NCBI RefSeq assembly: GCF_900114005.1
Contig: NZ_FORM01000003.1
Span: 248,001-312,000 of the forward strand
DNA from: Olleya namhaensis
GTDB taxonomy: Bacteria > Bacteroidota > Bacteroidia > Flavobacteriales > Flavobacteriaceae
Length of the DNA: 64,000 bases
Reading direction: 5' to 3'
Positions 43,491 through 54,100 of the stretch are shown in pieces. The notes under the pieces are model-generated. The model was not told the origin of the DNA and ran no database searches. It was given only the letters and a program-made list of their open reading frames with translations. Within the stretch, counting starts at the first letter, position 1. Each line of letters opens with the position of its first letter. The position numbers and the translations under genes were made by a program.

Positions 43491-46400
43491 TTATTTATTA
43501 TTAGGATATGATAATGGTAATTTAAATGTAAAATTACTTCCTTTTCCTATTTCACTTTGCACCTCAATAGTTCCTCCAAGCTTATTAATTAAACTTTTAC
43601 AAATAGAAAGCCCTAGCCCTGTACCCTCGTGTTGTTTGTTTTTATCTGCTTTTATTTGAACAAAAGGTCTAAACAGTTTACTAAGATCTTTATTATCTAT
43701 ACCAATACCTTGATCTATAATTTGTGTAACTAATAGTTTATCTTTCACTTCTACCTTTATTACAATTGTGCCTTGACTTGAAAATTTAATAGCATTTGAA
43801 ATCAAATTTAAAAGTATTTGTTCTACACGCCCTTCATCACTAACCAAAGTAATATCCATCTCGCTAATTTCTGTTCTAATATTGAGTCCTTTACTAGATA
43901 TTTGAGGCGCTAAAAATGCTATTATTTTGTCTAAAGAAGCTAGATAATAAAAAGGACTAAATGACACTTTTAATTTACCAGCTTCAATTTTAGAAATATC
44001 TAAAATATCATTAATCAAACTTAATAGATGCTCGCCACTATTTTTAACCATTTTAATTTGCTTTTTCTGCTCATTATTTAATGGTCCTGCAATCTCTTTT
44101 AATAATAAACCTGTAAAACCAATTATGGAGTTCATAGGTGTTCTTAACTCATGTGACATGGTTGCTAAAAAGGCCGATTTCATTAAATCTGCAGATTGAG
44201 CTTTGACTTTTTCTTTTTCTAATTCCTCAGTTCTTAACGCTACTAATTGTTCTAAATTATTCCTGTATTTTTCTAATTCAAATTCTGCCTTTTTTCGTTC
44301 AGAAATATCCACCAATGTCCCTATGTAACCATATAAATTATTGTTAACATCATATAATCCACTTGTTTTAGCAGTAAGCCATAATGTTTCTCCTTTTTTA
44401 TTTAATAACTTAAAATCTGAAATTAAATCTTTTCCTTGACTAATAGCTAATTTCCATTCTTCAACCACCCTATTTTGATCATCTGGGTGTATTGCATTTA
44501 CCCAACCCGAACCTAAAGACTCATTAAAAGTTAACCCAGAATATTTTATCCATTCTTCATTAACATAATTACATAGCCCTTCTTTATCCGATTGATAAAT
44601 TGCGACAGGCGCATTAGATGATAACCGTTTAAATAATTGCTCGCTATTTATTAATTTTTCTTCAGCGTCTTTACGCTCTGTTACGTCCTGTATCAAAGAT
44701 AAAACCGTATCTACTTTTCCATCCGAAGATTGTAAAACAGAATTATACCATTGACAATAAATAACCTTTCCTTGTTTAGTGTTATTACGGTTAATTATTG
44801 TGTTACTTTTTACTTTACCCCTTCTTAACTCGTTAGAAATACTATCCGTTTTAGGTATATCTTCTTCATAAACCAAATTTAAATCAATCAATTGTTTTCC
44901 TAAAGCTTCAGATGCTTTCCATCCAAAGATGTTTTCGGCTTGTGCAGACCAACTAGATATTATAAAATCTTTATCCCATTCTACTATCGCCAATGGAGAA
45001 TTATTTAAGTGTGTTGTCAAGCGTTGGTGCGCCATCCTAATTTCTTCGTCCGCTTTTTTAATTTCAGTAAGATCTCTTATTACCCCAATTATAAATTTAT
45101 CACCATTACTATCAATAAATCGGGTTTTTTTACTAGAAAGAATTTTAACATTATTATTTAAACTAATAGTTTCTTCTGATATGCTCTCCACTCCAGTTAA
45201 TAATACCTCTCTATCACTCTTCAAAGTCTTTTCTTCTACTTCTGAAGAAAAATTATCCGTCATTTTCTTCCCAATAATGTCTACCCTAGGAAGATTAAAA
45301 TTTAAACAAAAGGCATCGTTTACAAGTATAAATTGACTTTTATCATCCTTTACAAACACAGGATCCCCGATAGTATTAATAATATTATTTAAATATTTTT
45401 GGCTACTAATAATTTGCTCTTCAGCTTCTTTACGTTCTGTTATATCCACTAGCATCCCAACATAACCATACAATTGATTATTTGTATCATACAAACCTGT
45501 AGTTTTTGCAGATAGATATGTTGACTTTCCTTTTTTATCAAGAAACCTATAATCTAATATAAACTCCTTTTTTGAGGCTACTGATTTTTCCCATTCTATC
45601 ATTACGTAATCTCTATCTTCTGGATGTATTGCATTACACCATCCCGAATCTAGAGCTTCATTAAACGTTAACCCTGAATATTTCATCCATTCTTGATTAA
45701 CATAATTGCAAGCACCATCTTGATCTGTTTGAAAAATAGCTACCGGAGCATTAGACGATAAACGCCTAAATAATTGTTCGCTTTTTATTAGTTTTTGTTC
45801 AGCTTCCTTTCTATCAGTAGTATCTAAAGCCATACCAATGTAACCATACAACTTATTTTGAGCATCATAAATCCCAACTGTTTTAACAGACACCCATGTG
45901 ACCTTCTTGTTTTTGTGTAGAAACCTAAATTCAGTTTCAATCTCATTATCATCTGACAACATATATTTTTGCCATTCTACAAGAATCCTATCTTTATCAT
46001 CGGGATGTACAGTATCTGCCCAACCATACCCCATAGCCTCTTCATAAGATAGTCCTGCATATTCTGACCATCTTTTGTTTACATAATTACAAGCACCCTC
46101 TGTATCCGTTTGAAATATTCCTGCAGGTGCCTTAGATGTTAAGCGTTTAAATAATTGCTCACTTTTAATTAATTTTTTCTCAGCTTCTTGGTTTTCAGAT
46201 ATATCTTTGGCTACAATACCCAAAGACAATGGTATATTAGTCTTTTCATCCTTAATTATAAACCCAGACATTTCTATTGGAAATAATTGTCCTGTTTTTA
46301 AATTTTTAAAGGTTGCTTTCCCATTCCATTCGCTTTTCCTATTAATTACTGTAGAATGCTCGTTTAATACTTTTTTACGTTTGTCGTCTGGAAAAACATG

Positions 46401-47756
46401 TGATATATTAAGAGGTAAATCGTCCTCTTGTTGCAACCCAATCATTTTTTTACCTTGTGCATTTAAATAAATAGGTTTACCTTCTAAAGTTGCTAAGCCA
46501 ATAAAATCATTACTAGTCTCAATCAGAGATAAAAGCATTTGATTATTAGCATCTACCTTTTTTTGCTCTGAAATATCTCTTATTGTACCAATTATAAACT
46601 TATTACCTTCTTTATCTATAAATCTAGTTTTTTTTGTAGAAATGATTCGTTTTTCTTTTCCTTCTAGCTTAAAACTTTCTTCAGATAAATCCTCAACACC
46701 TGTTTCTAGTACTTTTTTATCAACTTCAATAAATTTTTCCCAATCAGCCGATGATAACCCTTCTGGTATTGATCGATCCAAAAGTTGGCTTCTAGAACGA
46801 TTAAACATTTTACAAAATGCATTATTAACGATAATCATCTGACTCTTGTCGTTTTTTACAAAAACAGGATCTCCGATATTATTAATTATGTTTTCTAAAT
46901 TTTGTTCACTTTTATCTAATAATGCTTCTGCATTTTTTAGAGCAGTGATGTCACTAAAATAAATGGATATTCCGTCTGGAGATGGGTATATTTTATTTTC
47001 AAACCATTGGTCAAATGGCGCATAATAGTCGTTAAAATAAATCGTTTCTTGAGTTTCAAAAGCCTTATGATAAGCCTTGTAAAAAGATTGTCCAACACCT
47101 TCAGGAAACTCAGTCCAAATATGTTTTCCTATTAAAGATTCTGGTTTCCTTCCTAAAAAACCTGCTGCTTTTTTATTAATATAAGTATAACACCAATTAG
47201 AATCTAGAGATACAAACCCGTCTGAAATATTATTTAAAGTATCATTTAACTTCCTGATAGTCCTTTTCTCGACTAACAAATCCAGATATTTTTTTCTGTA
47301 ATTTAAAACAGAAAAAATTTCGTTATTGTTATTAGTTGTATTCTTAATTTTTTGAGCAATCTCCTCTTCTGCATCTTGAATAAACCCGATATAAGCGATT
47401 ACTTTTTCATGAGCATCTAGTATACTAGCAAAAAAAACAGAAACGGGAAATCTAACCCCATTTTTATGCATATAAACTACCTGAAATTCTCGCTTTACAT
47501 AACCACTAGATTGTTTTTCAAATAACGCTTTATAATCCTTTCTATATTCTGGAGGCCAAAATGGAAATGGTAAATCAGCGTTAAGCAATTCAGTTTTATC
47601 AAAACCTGTAATTTGACTTAAAGCAGTATTTACAAGAAGTATTTTTCCCTCAGTATTTGTTATTAGTAAACCATCCTGTAAGGACTCTATATAACTATCC
47701 GAAAAGCCATATAATTCTTGTAATTCTTTAATTAATATTTTTTCCAACTTACCCAT
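43491..47756 (-). CDS. Giant histidine kinase with about nine PAS domains
   Basis: The 1421-residue kinase has no membrane helix or signal peptide. About nine PAS domains fill residues 15 to about 1165; three of them share the phrase NYVN near a SGLTFNEAL-like segment (for example SEQLFRRLSSNAPVAIFQ), showing recent duplication. They are followed by a coiled coil, HisKA with the acceptor His in FLATMSHELRTPMNSIIGF and an ATPase domain with GTGLGLSICKSLI. No receiver is attached, so the giant regulator next to it (1-base gap) is the expected partner. It begins after a 483-base control region. Confidence 0.93.
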   Translation of the reverse strand: MGKLEKILIKELQELYGFSDSYIESLQDGLLITNTEGKILLVNTALSQITGFDKTELLNADLPFPFWPPEYRKDYKALFEKQSSGYVKREFQVVYMHKNGVRFPVSVFFASILDAHEKVIAYIGFIQDAEEEIAQKIKNTTNNNNEIFSVLNYRKKYLDLLVEKRTIRKLNDTLNNISDGFVSLDSNWCYTYINKKAAGFLGRKPESLIGKHIWTEFPEGVGQSFYKAYHKAFETQETIYFNDYYAPFDQWFENKIYPSPDGISIYFSDITALKNAEALLDKSEQNLENIINNIGDPVFVKNDKSQMIIVNNAFCKMFNRSRSQLLDRSIPEGLSSADWEKFIEVDKKVLETGVEDLSEESFKLEGKEKRIISTKKTRFIDKEGNKFIIGTIRDISEQKKVDANNQMLLSLIETSNDFIGLATLEGKPIYLNAQGKKMIGLQQEDDLPLNISHVFPDDKRKKVLNEHSTVINRKSEWNGKATFKNLKTGQLFPIEMSGFIIKDEKTNIPLSLGIVAKDISENQEAEKKLIKSEQLFKRLTSKAPAGIFQTDTEGACNYVNKRWSEYAGLSYEEAMGYGWADTVHPDDKDRILVEWQKYMLSDDNEIETEFRFLHKNKKVTWVSVKTVGIYDAQNKLYGYIGMALDTTDRKEAEQKLIKSEQLFRRLSSNAPVAIFQTDQDGACNYVNQEWMKYSGLTFNEALDSGWCNAIHPEDRDYVMIEWEKSVASKKEFILDYRFLDKKGKSTYLSAKTTGLYDTNNQLYGYVGMLVDITERKEAEEQIISSQKYLNNIINTIGDPVFVKDDKSQFILVNDAFCLNFNLPRVDIIGKKMTDNFSSEVEEKTLKSDREVLLTGVESISEETISLNNNVKILSSKKTRFIDSNGDKFIIGVIRDLTEIKKADEEIRMAHQRLTTHLNNSPLAIVEWDKDFIISSWSAQAENIFGWKASEALGKQLIDLNLVYEEDIPKTDSISNELRRGKVKSNTIINRNNTKQGKVIYCQWYNSVLQSSDGKVDTVLSLIQDVTERKDAEEKLINSEQLFKRLSSNAPVAIYQSDKEGLCNYVNEEWIKYSGLTFNESLGSGWVNAIHPDDQNRVVEEWKLAISQGKDLISDFKLLNKKGETLWLTAKTSGLYDVNNNLYGYIGTLVDISERKKAEFELEKYRNNLEQLVALRTEELEKEKVKAQSADLMKSAFLATMSHELRTPMNSIIGFTGLLLKEIAGPLNNEQKKQIKMVKNSGEHLLSLINDILDISKIEAGKLKVSFSPFYYLASLDKIIAFLAPQISSKGLNIRTEISEMDITLVSDEGRVEQILLNLISNAIKFSSQGTIVIKVEVKDKLLVTQIIDQGIGIDNKDLSKLFRPFVQIKADKNKQHEGTGLGLSICKSLINKLGGTIEVQSEIGKGSNFTFKLPLSYPNNK

Positions 47757-48239
47757 AAAAATATATAGTTACTGCCCCTACATTGTCTTATAATATTTTT
47801 AATTATATCCAACAATTGTATATTTTATAAAAAACAAACGGTTTGATTGGAAAAAGATAATTCAATAAAATCAAAAAAGCGAATTAATTCTAAACATTAC
47901 GATTAAAAACAACTTAGCCATAAACGTTAGAGCATATCGCCCTCCATTAACCTAAAAGAAAGCTGTTTCCTACAATAATAAATTAGTGAAAATTAAGAAA
48001 AAAAAACAAAAAATAAATAATACAAAAAGGCATTTACCTAATTTATGATAAAACACAAAAATATTTGTATTTGATTTAAGCTTGTAATAAAAATAGTTTA
48101 GATCACAGCTTAACAATATACTGTTTTTACTTATTTGTAGCGCCTTTAGTTTTTAGATAAAAGAAGAACACTCTGACAGACTTATTGTATAAAGATTATA
48201 TTCGTAAATAATAAACGTGACACTAGCTTATTATAATAA
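47757..48239. other. Divergent intergenic region, no gene seen
   Basis: This AT-rich stretch separates the divergent giant kinase and the TPR-LytS gene. I saw no open frame of note, no exact TAnnTTTG element and no sigma-54-type element. Short A/T tracts are frequent. Promoters for both genes must lie here but I cannot place them. Confidence 0.6.
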
Positions 48240-49928
48240 ATGAAACAAACCAACCTTATATTACTAATAGCAACATTTTTGATTTTTATTAATTGCGAAA
48301 AAAAACCGTCGCAAAGCCATAAAACGGATGAAGCATTTGTACTATTTATAAATGCCGAAACCTACGCTAAATCTGTAAAAAGAATAGATAGTATTGCTAA
48401 AAACGACATTCTATCAAATCACAACACAGGACTTTTATACTACGAAAAAGGAAAAGCACTTGGTCATTTAGAAAAAGATATTGAAGCGATTGCAAGCTTT
48501 AAAAAAGCGTTAGTTTCATTTATTAAAGAAGATAATAAAATTTTTATCGCAAAAACCAATATGCTTATTGGAGATTCTGAAGCTTTTCTTTCTAGAAACG
48601 ATAATGCCCTAATTCATATTGAAAAAGCATTAAACATTTTTAGGACTATTAGTGACAAAACAGGAGAAGCAAAAGCACTTAATTCCTTAGGGCATATTGC
48701 TTTTCAGAATAACAATTTAGAGCAATCTATAACCTATGTAAAACAAGCTGCAACTATCCAATTACAAACCAATAACAAGGAAGAGTTATCTGCATCTTAT
48801 AACAATATTGGCTTTATATTAGAACAATCAGACAGTTTAAAAATGGCTAAAGAGTACTACCAAAAAGCCATTGATATAAACAAAGACGTTAATCGTTTAA
48901 ACTCAAGTCCACTCCGTAATTTGGGTTATGTGTTTTTCATGGAAAATCAGTACAAAAAATGTGATTCTTTATATTTAAAGGCTTTAAAAATTGAAGAAGA
49001 AGCAGGAAGATTATCACTTCAAAAAGAAATATATGGTGTTTTATTAGAAAGCGCAATTAAAAATGAAAATTTTAAAAATTCGACAAAATATATTACAAAA
49101 AAAGACTCCGTTAATGACTTATTAACCAAAGCTGAAAATATTGAAAAAATAAAACTAATAAAAGACCAATATAATCTTATTAATAAAGAAAAAGAGCTGA
49201 GTCAAGAGAAAAATAGTAATACTAAAAACAAAGTCATCTTTGCTGTTTTACTAGGTCTATTATTATTTTTAGTACTGTATATATTTCAAAAAAACAAGAA
49301 CAGTAAATTAAAATTAAAACAAGAAAAACTCCTCTTAGAACAAAAGGTATTACAAACACAAATGAACCCGCATTTTATTTTTAATGCGTTAACTGCTATT
49401 CAAAAAACCATTTTTGATAACGACCCTATAAAATCGGCGTCTTACCTGTCCAAATTTGCTAAATTAATTAGACAAAATTTTGAGTTTGTAAGCAAGAAGG
49501 AGATTCATTTATCAGAAGATTTAGATGCCCTAAAAAACTATATAGAAACACAACAATTAAGGTTTGAAAACAAATTTGATTACAACATAACTATTGATAA
49601 TAATATTGATGCTTCTTATATTAAAATACCACCAATGTTATTACAACCATTTGTTGAAAACGCAATAGAACACGGTTTAAAACCGAAATCTGAGAAAGGA
49701 CTTTTAGAGATAAAAATCACAAAAGAAAACGACTTATTGCGCTTTAAAATTACAGATAATGGTGTTGGATTAAGCAAATCGCTTAAAGCAACAGATAGAG
49801 AGCACGCTATAGACATCTTTAAAAAACGCTTACATTTAAGAAAATTAGACGAAAGCAAATTATTTTCCATCCATTCAAATAAAAACAGTCCAGGTACAAC
49901 AGTCACGTTTTATTTAAATTTAATTTAA
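48240..49928 (+). CDS. TPR-containing LytS-type histidine kinase
   Basis: The 562-residue protein starts with a lipoprotein-like signal (lipobox FINC at Cys19 or nearby), continues with about five TPR units (about 55-270, for example LNSLGHIAFQNNNLEQSI), a coiled coil, a membrane helix (about 331-350), and a LytS-type kinase domain with the acceptor His in QMNPHFIFNALTAI and the ATP motif DNGVGLSKS. TPRs would lie outside the cytoplasm. It overlaps the LytTR regulator by one base. The pair likely senses a periplasmic signal; target unknown. Confidence 0.9.
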   Translation: MKQTNLILLIATFLIFINCEKKPSQSHKTDEAFVLFINAETYAKSVKRIDSIAKNDILSNHNTGLLYYEKGKALGHLEKDIEAIASFKKALVSFIKEDNKIFIAKTNMLIGDSEAFLSRNDNALIHIEKALNIFRTISDKTGEAKALNSLGHIAFQNNNLEQSITYVKQAATIQLQTNNKEELSASYNNIGFILEQSDSLKMAKEYYQKAIDINKDVNRLNSSPLRNLGYVFFMENQYKKCDSLYLKALKIEEEAGRLSLQKEIYGVLLESAIKNENFKNSTKYITKKDSVNDLLTKAENIEKIKLIKDQYNLINKEKELSQEKNSNTKNKVIFAVLLGLLLFLVLYIFQKNKNSKLKLKQEKLLLEQKVLQTQMNPHFIFNALTAIQKTIFDNDPIKSASYLSKFAKLIRQNFEFVSKKEIHLSEDLDALKNYIETQQLRFENKFDYNITIDNNIDASYIKIPPMLLQPFVENAIEHGLKPKSEKGLLEIKITKENDLLRFKITDNGVGLSKSLKATDREHAIDIFKKRLHLRKLDESKLFSIHSNKNSPGTTVTFYLNLI

Positions 49929-50647
49929 TGTTTAAAGTAGCTATAATAGACGACGAAAAAAATGTGAGAATAGTAATTAAAAAATTACTAAGCATCTTGT
50001 ATTCTAATTGCGAGATAGTCGCAGAAATAGCATCTATAAAAGAGGCCAAACGCCTACTTCCGCAATTAAATCCCGATATTGTACTTCTGGATATTGAGTT
50101 GGAAGATGGTAATGCTTTTTCCTTACTAAAACAGTTACCTCAATTAGATTTTAAACTTATTTTTATTACCGCTTTTAATGCATATGCTATAAAGGCTTTT
50201 AAATTTAATGCATTAGATTATTTATTAAAACCTATTGATCCTTCTGAGTTACAACATGCGATTGACAAAGCACAAAAACACGTATCAAATGCTAAAGAAC
50301 TAAAGCTGTTAATAGACAATATTGAAGAAGACAAAACGTCTCAAATTGTAATTAAAACCACCAATAAAATTCATTTTATCAACCTAATTGATATTTTGTA
50401 TTGTCAAGCCGAAGGTGCCTACGCAAATATTATAACAAAAAAAGAATCTATTTTGGCGTCCAAAAATTTAAAGCATTTTGAAGACCTACTTTCAAGCCAT
50501 GGTTTTATAAGACCTCATCAGTCCTATTTAGTTAACCAATTAGAAATAAATTTTATAAAAAACAACGCCTTAGTTTTAAAAAACAAAGTTGAAATCCCAA
50601 TTTCAGTAAGGAAAAAAGCTGAAATTATTTTGTTGTTAGACTCCTAA
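49928..50647 (+). CDS. LytTR-family response regulator
   Basis: The 239-residue regulator has a receiver (1-120; Asp55 in DIVLLDIELEDG) and a LytTR DNA-binding domain (about 140-239) with DILYCQAEGAYANI and FIRPHQSYLVN, both typical. Its start overlaps the kinase stop (TAATG). The next plus-strand genes are a small membrane protein and the large LRR protein, which may be targets, as LytTR genes often control nearby surface proteins (inference). Confidence 0.92.
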   Translation: MFKVAIIDDEKNVRIVIKKLLSILYSNCEIVAEIASIKEAKRLLPQLNPDIVLLDIELEDGNAFSLLKQLPQLDFKLIFITAFNAYAIKAFKFNALDYLLKPIDPSELQHAIDKAQKHVSNAKELKLLIDNIEEDKTSQIVIKTTNKIHFINLIDILYCQAEGAYANIITKKESILASKNLKHFEDLLSSHGFIRPHQSYLVNQLEINFIKNNALVLKNKVEIPISVRKKAEIILLLDS

Positions 50648-50699
50648 TTACAACGAATACAAAATTATTAGAGACGCTTATAAATTAACCTTTTGTTAT

Positions 50700-50721
50700 T
50701 ACTATTTACAATAGTATTTTT
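50700..50721 (+). terminator. Possible terminator after the LytTR regulator
   Basis: TACTAT-TTACA-ATAGTA is a 6-bp AT-rich hairpin followed by five Ts. Weak stem, hence low confidence. Confidence 0.35.
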
Positions 50722-50751
50722 AATTAAAGTCGATTTATAACACGCTGAATA

Positions 50752-51156
50752 ATGAACTTAATTTACTCTAAAAAAGAAAACCCAAAGCTCTATTTTACTA
50801 TAGCTTTACTCCTCTTAGGGGTTTTCTTTACAGCTGCTTATGCTATAAACCAATACTTATGGCTTGTATTAGTGCCTATAACTTTTCTATTTACAAAAGG
50901 GCTTTATCTATTAAAACAAATAGAAACACCTGTTTTAAAACTAGACAATGAGGGATTAACTTTATTAAAAGAAAACCAATCAAACACCTTATATATCTAC
51001 CAAGATATAGTTGAAATTAAGATGAATTCTAACTGGTCTAATGGATTTATCAGAACAAAAAATAGTTCTAAAAAAATTCCTCTAGATTCAATAGGCATAC
51101 CTATCAAACAACAGAAAGAAATAGTCCAATTAATAAACAAGAAACTGGTTAAATAA
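50752..51156 (+). CDS. Small membrane protein with PH-like domain
   Basis: The 134-residue protein has two membrane helices (about 14-34 and 36-52) and a C-terminal segment (residues 65-134) with VLKLDNEGLTLL, YIYQDIVEIKMN and KKIPLDSIGI that resembles bacterial PH-domain proteins. It stands 6 bases before the LRR giant, so the two may be in one operon. A protein of the same layout lies on the other side of the giant, at 58076-58552. Confidence 0.65.
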   Translation: MNLIYSKKENPKLYFTIALLLLGVFFTAAYAINQYLWLVLVPITFLFTKGLYLLKQIETPVLKLDNEGLTLLKENQSNTLYIYQDIVEIKMNSNWSNGFIRTKNSSKKIPLDSIGIPIKQQKEIVQLINKKLVK

Positions 51157-51162
51157 GTTACA

Positions 51163-54100
51163 ATGTATTCAACAAAAAAAATCAAACTTTATCTAACAAT
51201 AGGTACTTTGTTTATAAGTACAGTTTTATTTGCGCAAGTAACACCTGCAGAAAAAACAGCATTACAAGCCGTTTATAACGCACTAGATGGCCCAAACTGG
51301 AATAGTCAAAATGATGCAAATACTTCCGACGATTGGGATTTTACACAACCTGTAACTAGTGCGTGGTATGGAATTAGCGTTATTGGAACAAATATAACAG
51401 AACTTCAACTTAGTCATTTTAACGACCAAAACAATTTATCAGGAGTAATACCTCCAGAAATTGGTGATTTTCCAGCTTTAACTAATCTAGAAATTGAATA
51501 TGCAGATTTAACAGGAACAACAATTCCATTAGAAATAGGAAATTTAACAGCACTTGAAGTTTTAGAGTTAGGCTACAACAGTCTAGATGGACCATTACCT
51601 TCAACATTAGGAAACCTAACTAGTTTAAAACAATTAATTATTGATCACAATTCAGCTTTAACAGGCGCTATTCCAATAGAAATTGGTAACCTGTTGGATT
51701 TAGAAAGATTAAGTTTTAGTGATAATAATTTGTCAGGAGATATTCCATCAGAAATAACACAACTTACAAAATTAATATCCTTAGGATTAGATAGAAATCA
51801 ATTTACAGGTGCAATTCCTGTAGACATAGGAAACTTAGCTGAGTTAGAATATCTAACATTATGGGATAACCCAACACTTTCTGGTTCTTTACCAACAAGT
51901 ATTGGCAACCTTGTTAGCCTAATTAGTCTAGATATTAGTGACACTGCTGTTAATGGAAGTATACCAAACACAGTTTCTGGTATGATAAAGTTACAAAGGT
52001 TTCAAATGAGTAACTGTCAATTGTCTGGTAATATTCCTGGAGAGTTTGGAGATTTACCATTTTTAAGTTGGCTAAGACTTTATAATAATCAATTATCAGG
52101 TAACATCCCCATAGGTTTAGGTAACTCAAACTCAATAAATAGGATAAACTTATTACAAAATCAATTATCTGGAAATATTCCAGCTGAGTTAGGTAATATA
52201 CAAAGTTTAGAAGTCCTAAATTTAAGCGCTAATCAATTAACAGGTAACATTCCTGCTGAAATTGGAAATATTTCATCACTAGTAAGTTTAAATTTATATG
52301 ATAATCAATTAACAGATTTACCTTGGCAATTATCAAATTTAAATAATTTAAGATTTGCAAATCTTGGTAACAACCAAATAAATGGTAGTATACCAATTGA
52401 ATTTGGAAATTTTACTTCTCTTCAAAAATTAGAGATAAACAACAATCTGCTAACAGGTAATATCCCTTCAGAATTAGGAAATATTACAACCTTAAGAGAG
52501 CTGCGTTTAGAAAACAACCAGCTAAATGGTGTCATTCCTGCTTCTTTAGCAAGCCTTACTAATTTAGAAAGACTACGTATCAATAACAATCAATTATCTG
52601 GAAGCATTCCTGACTTTACAACATTAAATTTATCAAGTTTATATATTAATAATAATCTATTTCAATTTGCAGATTTTGAAAATGAGTTTAACTCGTATGA
52701 CACTAATATTACTTTTTTTGACGATAATCCTCAAGCCAAAGTAGACAACATAGAAACTAGAAACCTGAGTACAGGCGATAATACTACAATAACAAGTACC
52801 TGCAGTGGAACACAAAACAATTACATATGGTTTAAAAATGGTACTACAGAAATCGTTGGTGAGACAAATGCAACTTTAATATTAAACAACTTACAACCTA
52901 TAGATGCAGGTATTTACCATTGTGAAATTACAAGTGATATAGTTACTGATTTAACCATTTTAAGAAATGAAGTTACTATTAGTGTTGCAAATCCGCCTTG
53001 TACACTACCACAATCTGAAATAGATGCATTACAAGCCATATATACTTCTTTAGGTGGCGCCAATTGGACTAGTGAAACCGATGGTATAGATCCAAATGAC
53101 AATTGGGACTTTACTCAATGCCCAACTAATGATTGGTATGGTGTAACTATAAGTAATATTAGCGGACAAGAACACGTAACCGAACTTAATCTTAGTAATT
53201 TTAATAGTCCAGGTCAAAATAATCTTTCAGGAACTATACCAAATGAAATTGGAGATTTTCCATTCCTAACCTTTTTAGAAATTGAATATGCAGATTTATC
53301 AGGCACATCAATTCCAAATGGAATTGGAAACTTAACCAACTTATTAGAATTACATATAGGAAATAATGGCTTAGTTGGATCCCTACCAACAACAGTATCG
53401 GGATTAACATCTTTAATAGATTTTTATTTAGATAATAATGATATTACAGGTATTCCAATTGAGATTGGTCAAATGACTGCTTTAAAGAAAATAGACTTGA
53501 GAAGAAATGAGATTGTTATTATCCCAACAGAAATTGGTAATCTAGCAAATCTTACAAATTTAAATGTCAGTTTTAATTTATTAACAACAGTACCTACTAC
53601 CATAAATAACTTAAGTACATTAACTTACTTAAATCTAAGTGAAAATGATAATTTAACCACTGTACCAGCTATTCCAAGCCTTACAAGCCTAGAATATTTG
53701 TTTCTTAACGATTGTGCTATTACAGGAGATTTACCATTAATAAACGCGCCTAATGCAATAAGAATAATAGATTTTTCGGATAATGATTATACAGGCGAAA
53801 TCCCAATAGAATATGGATATTATAGTACTTTAGAAGAATTATTGGGTTATAATAATCCACAAATTGGAGGTGTTTTACCAACTACTTTTTCTGGTTTAAG
53901 TAGTATTGAACAAATAAGATTACAAAATACAGGCTTAAACGGAACTTTAATAGATGAATTATCTGGTCTTATTACATTGACACAATTAGATTTTAGAGAT
54001 AATAATTTAACAGGTCAAGTACCTAGTGCTTATGGTAATCTAATAAATCTTGATCGTTTTTATATTAGTGATAATAATTTAGATGGCGTAATTCCTGCTG

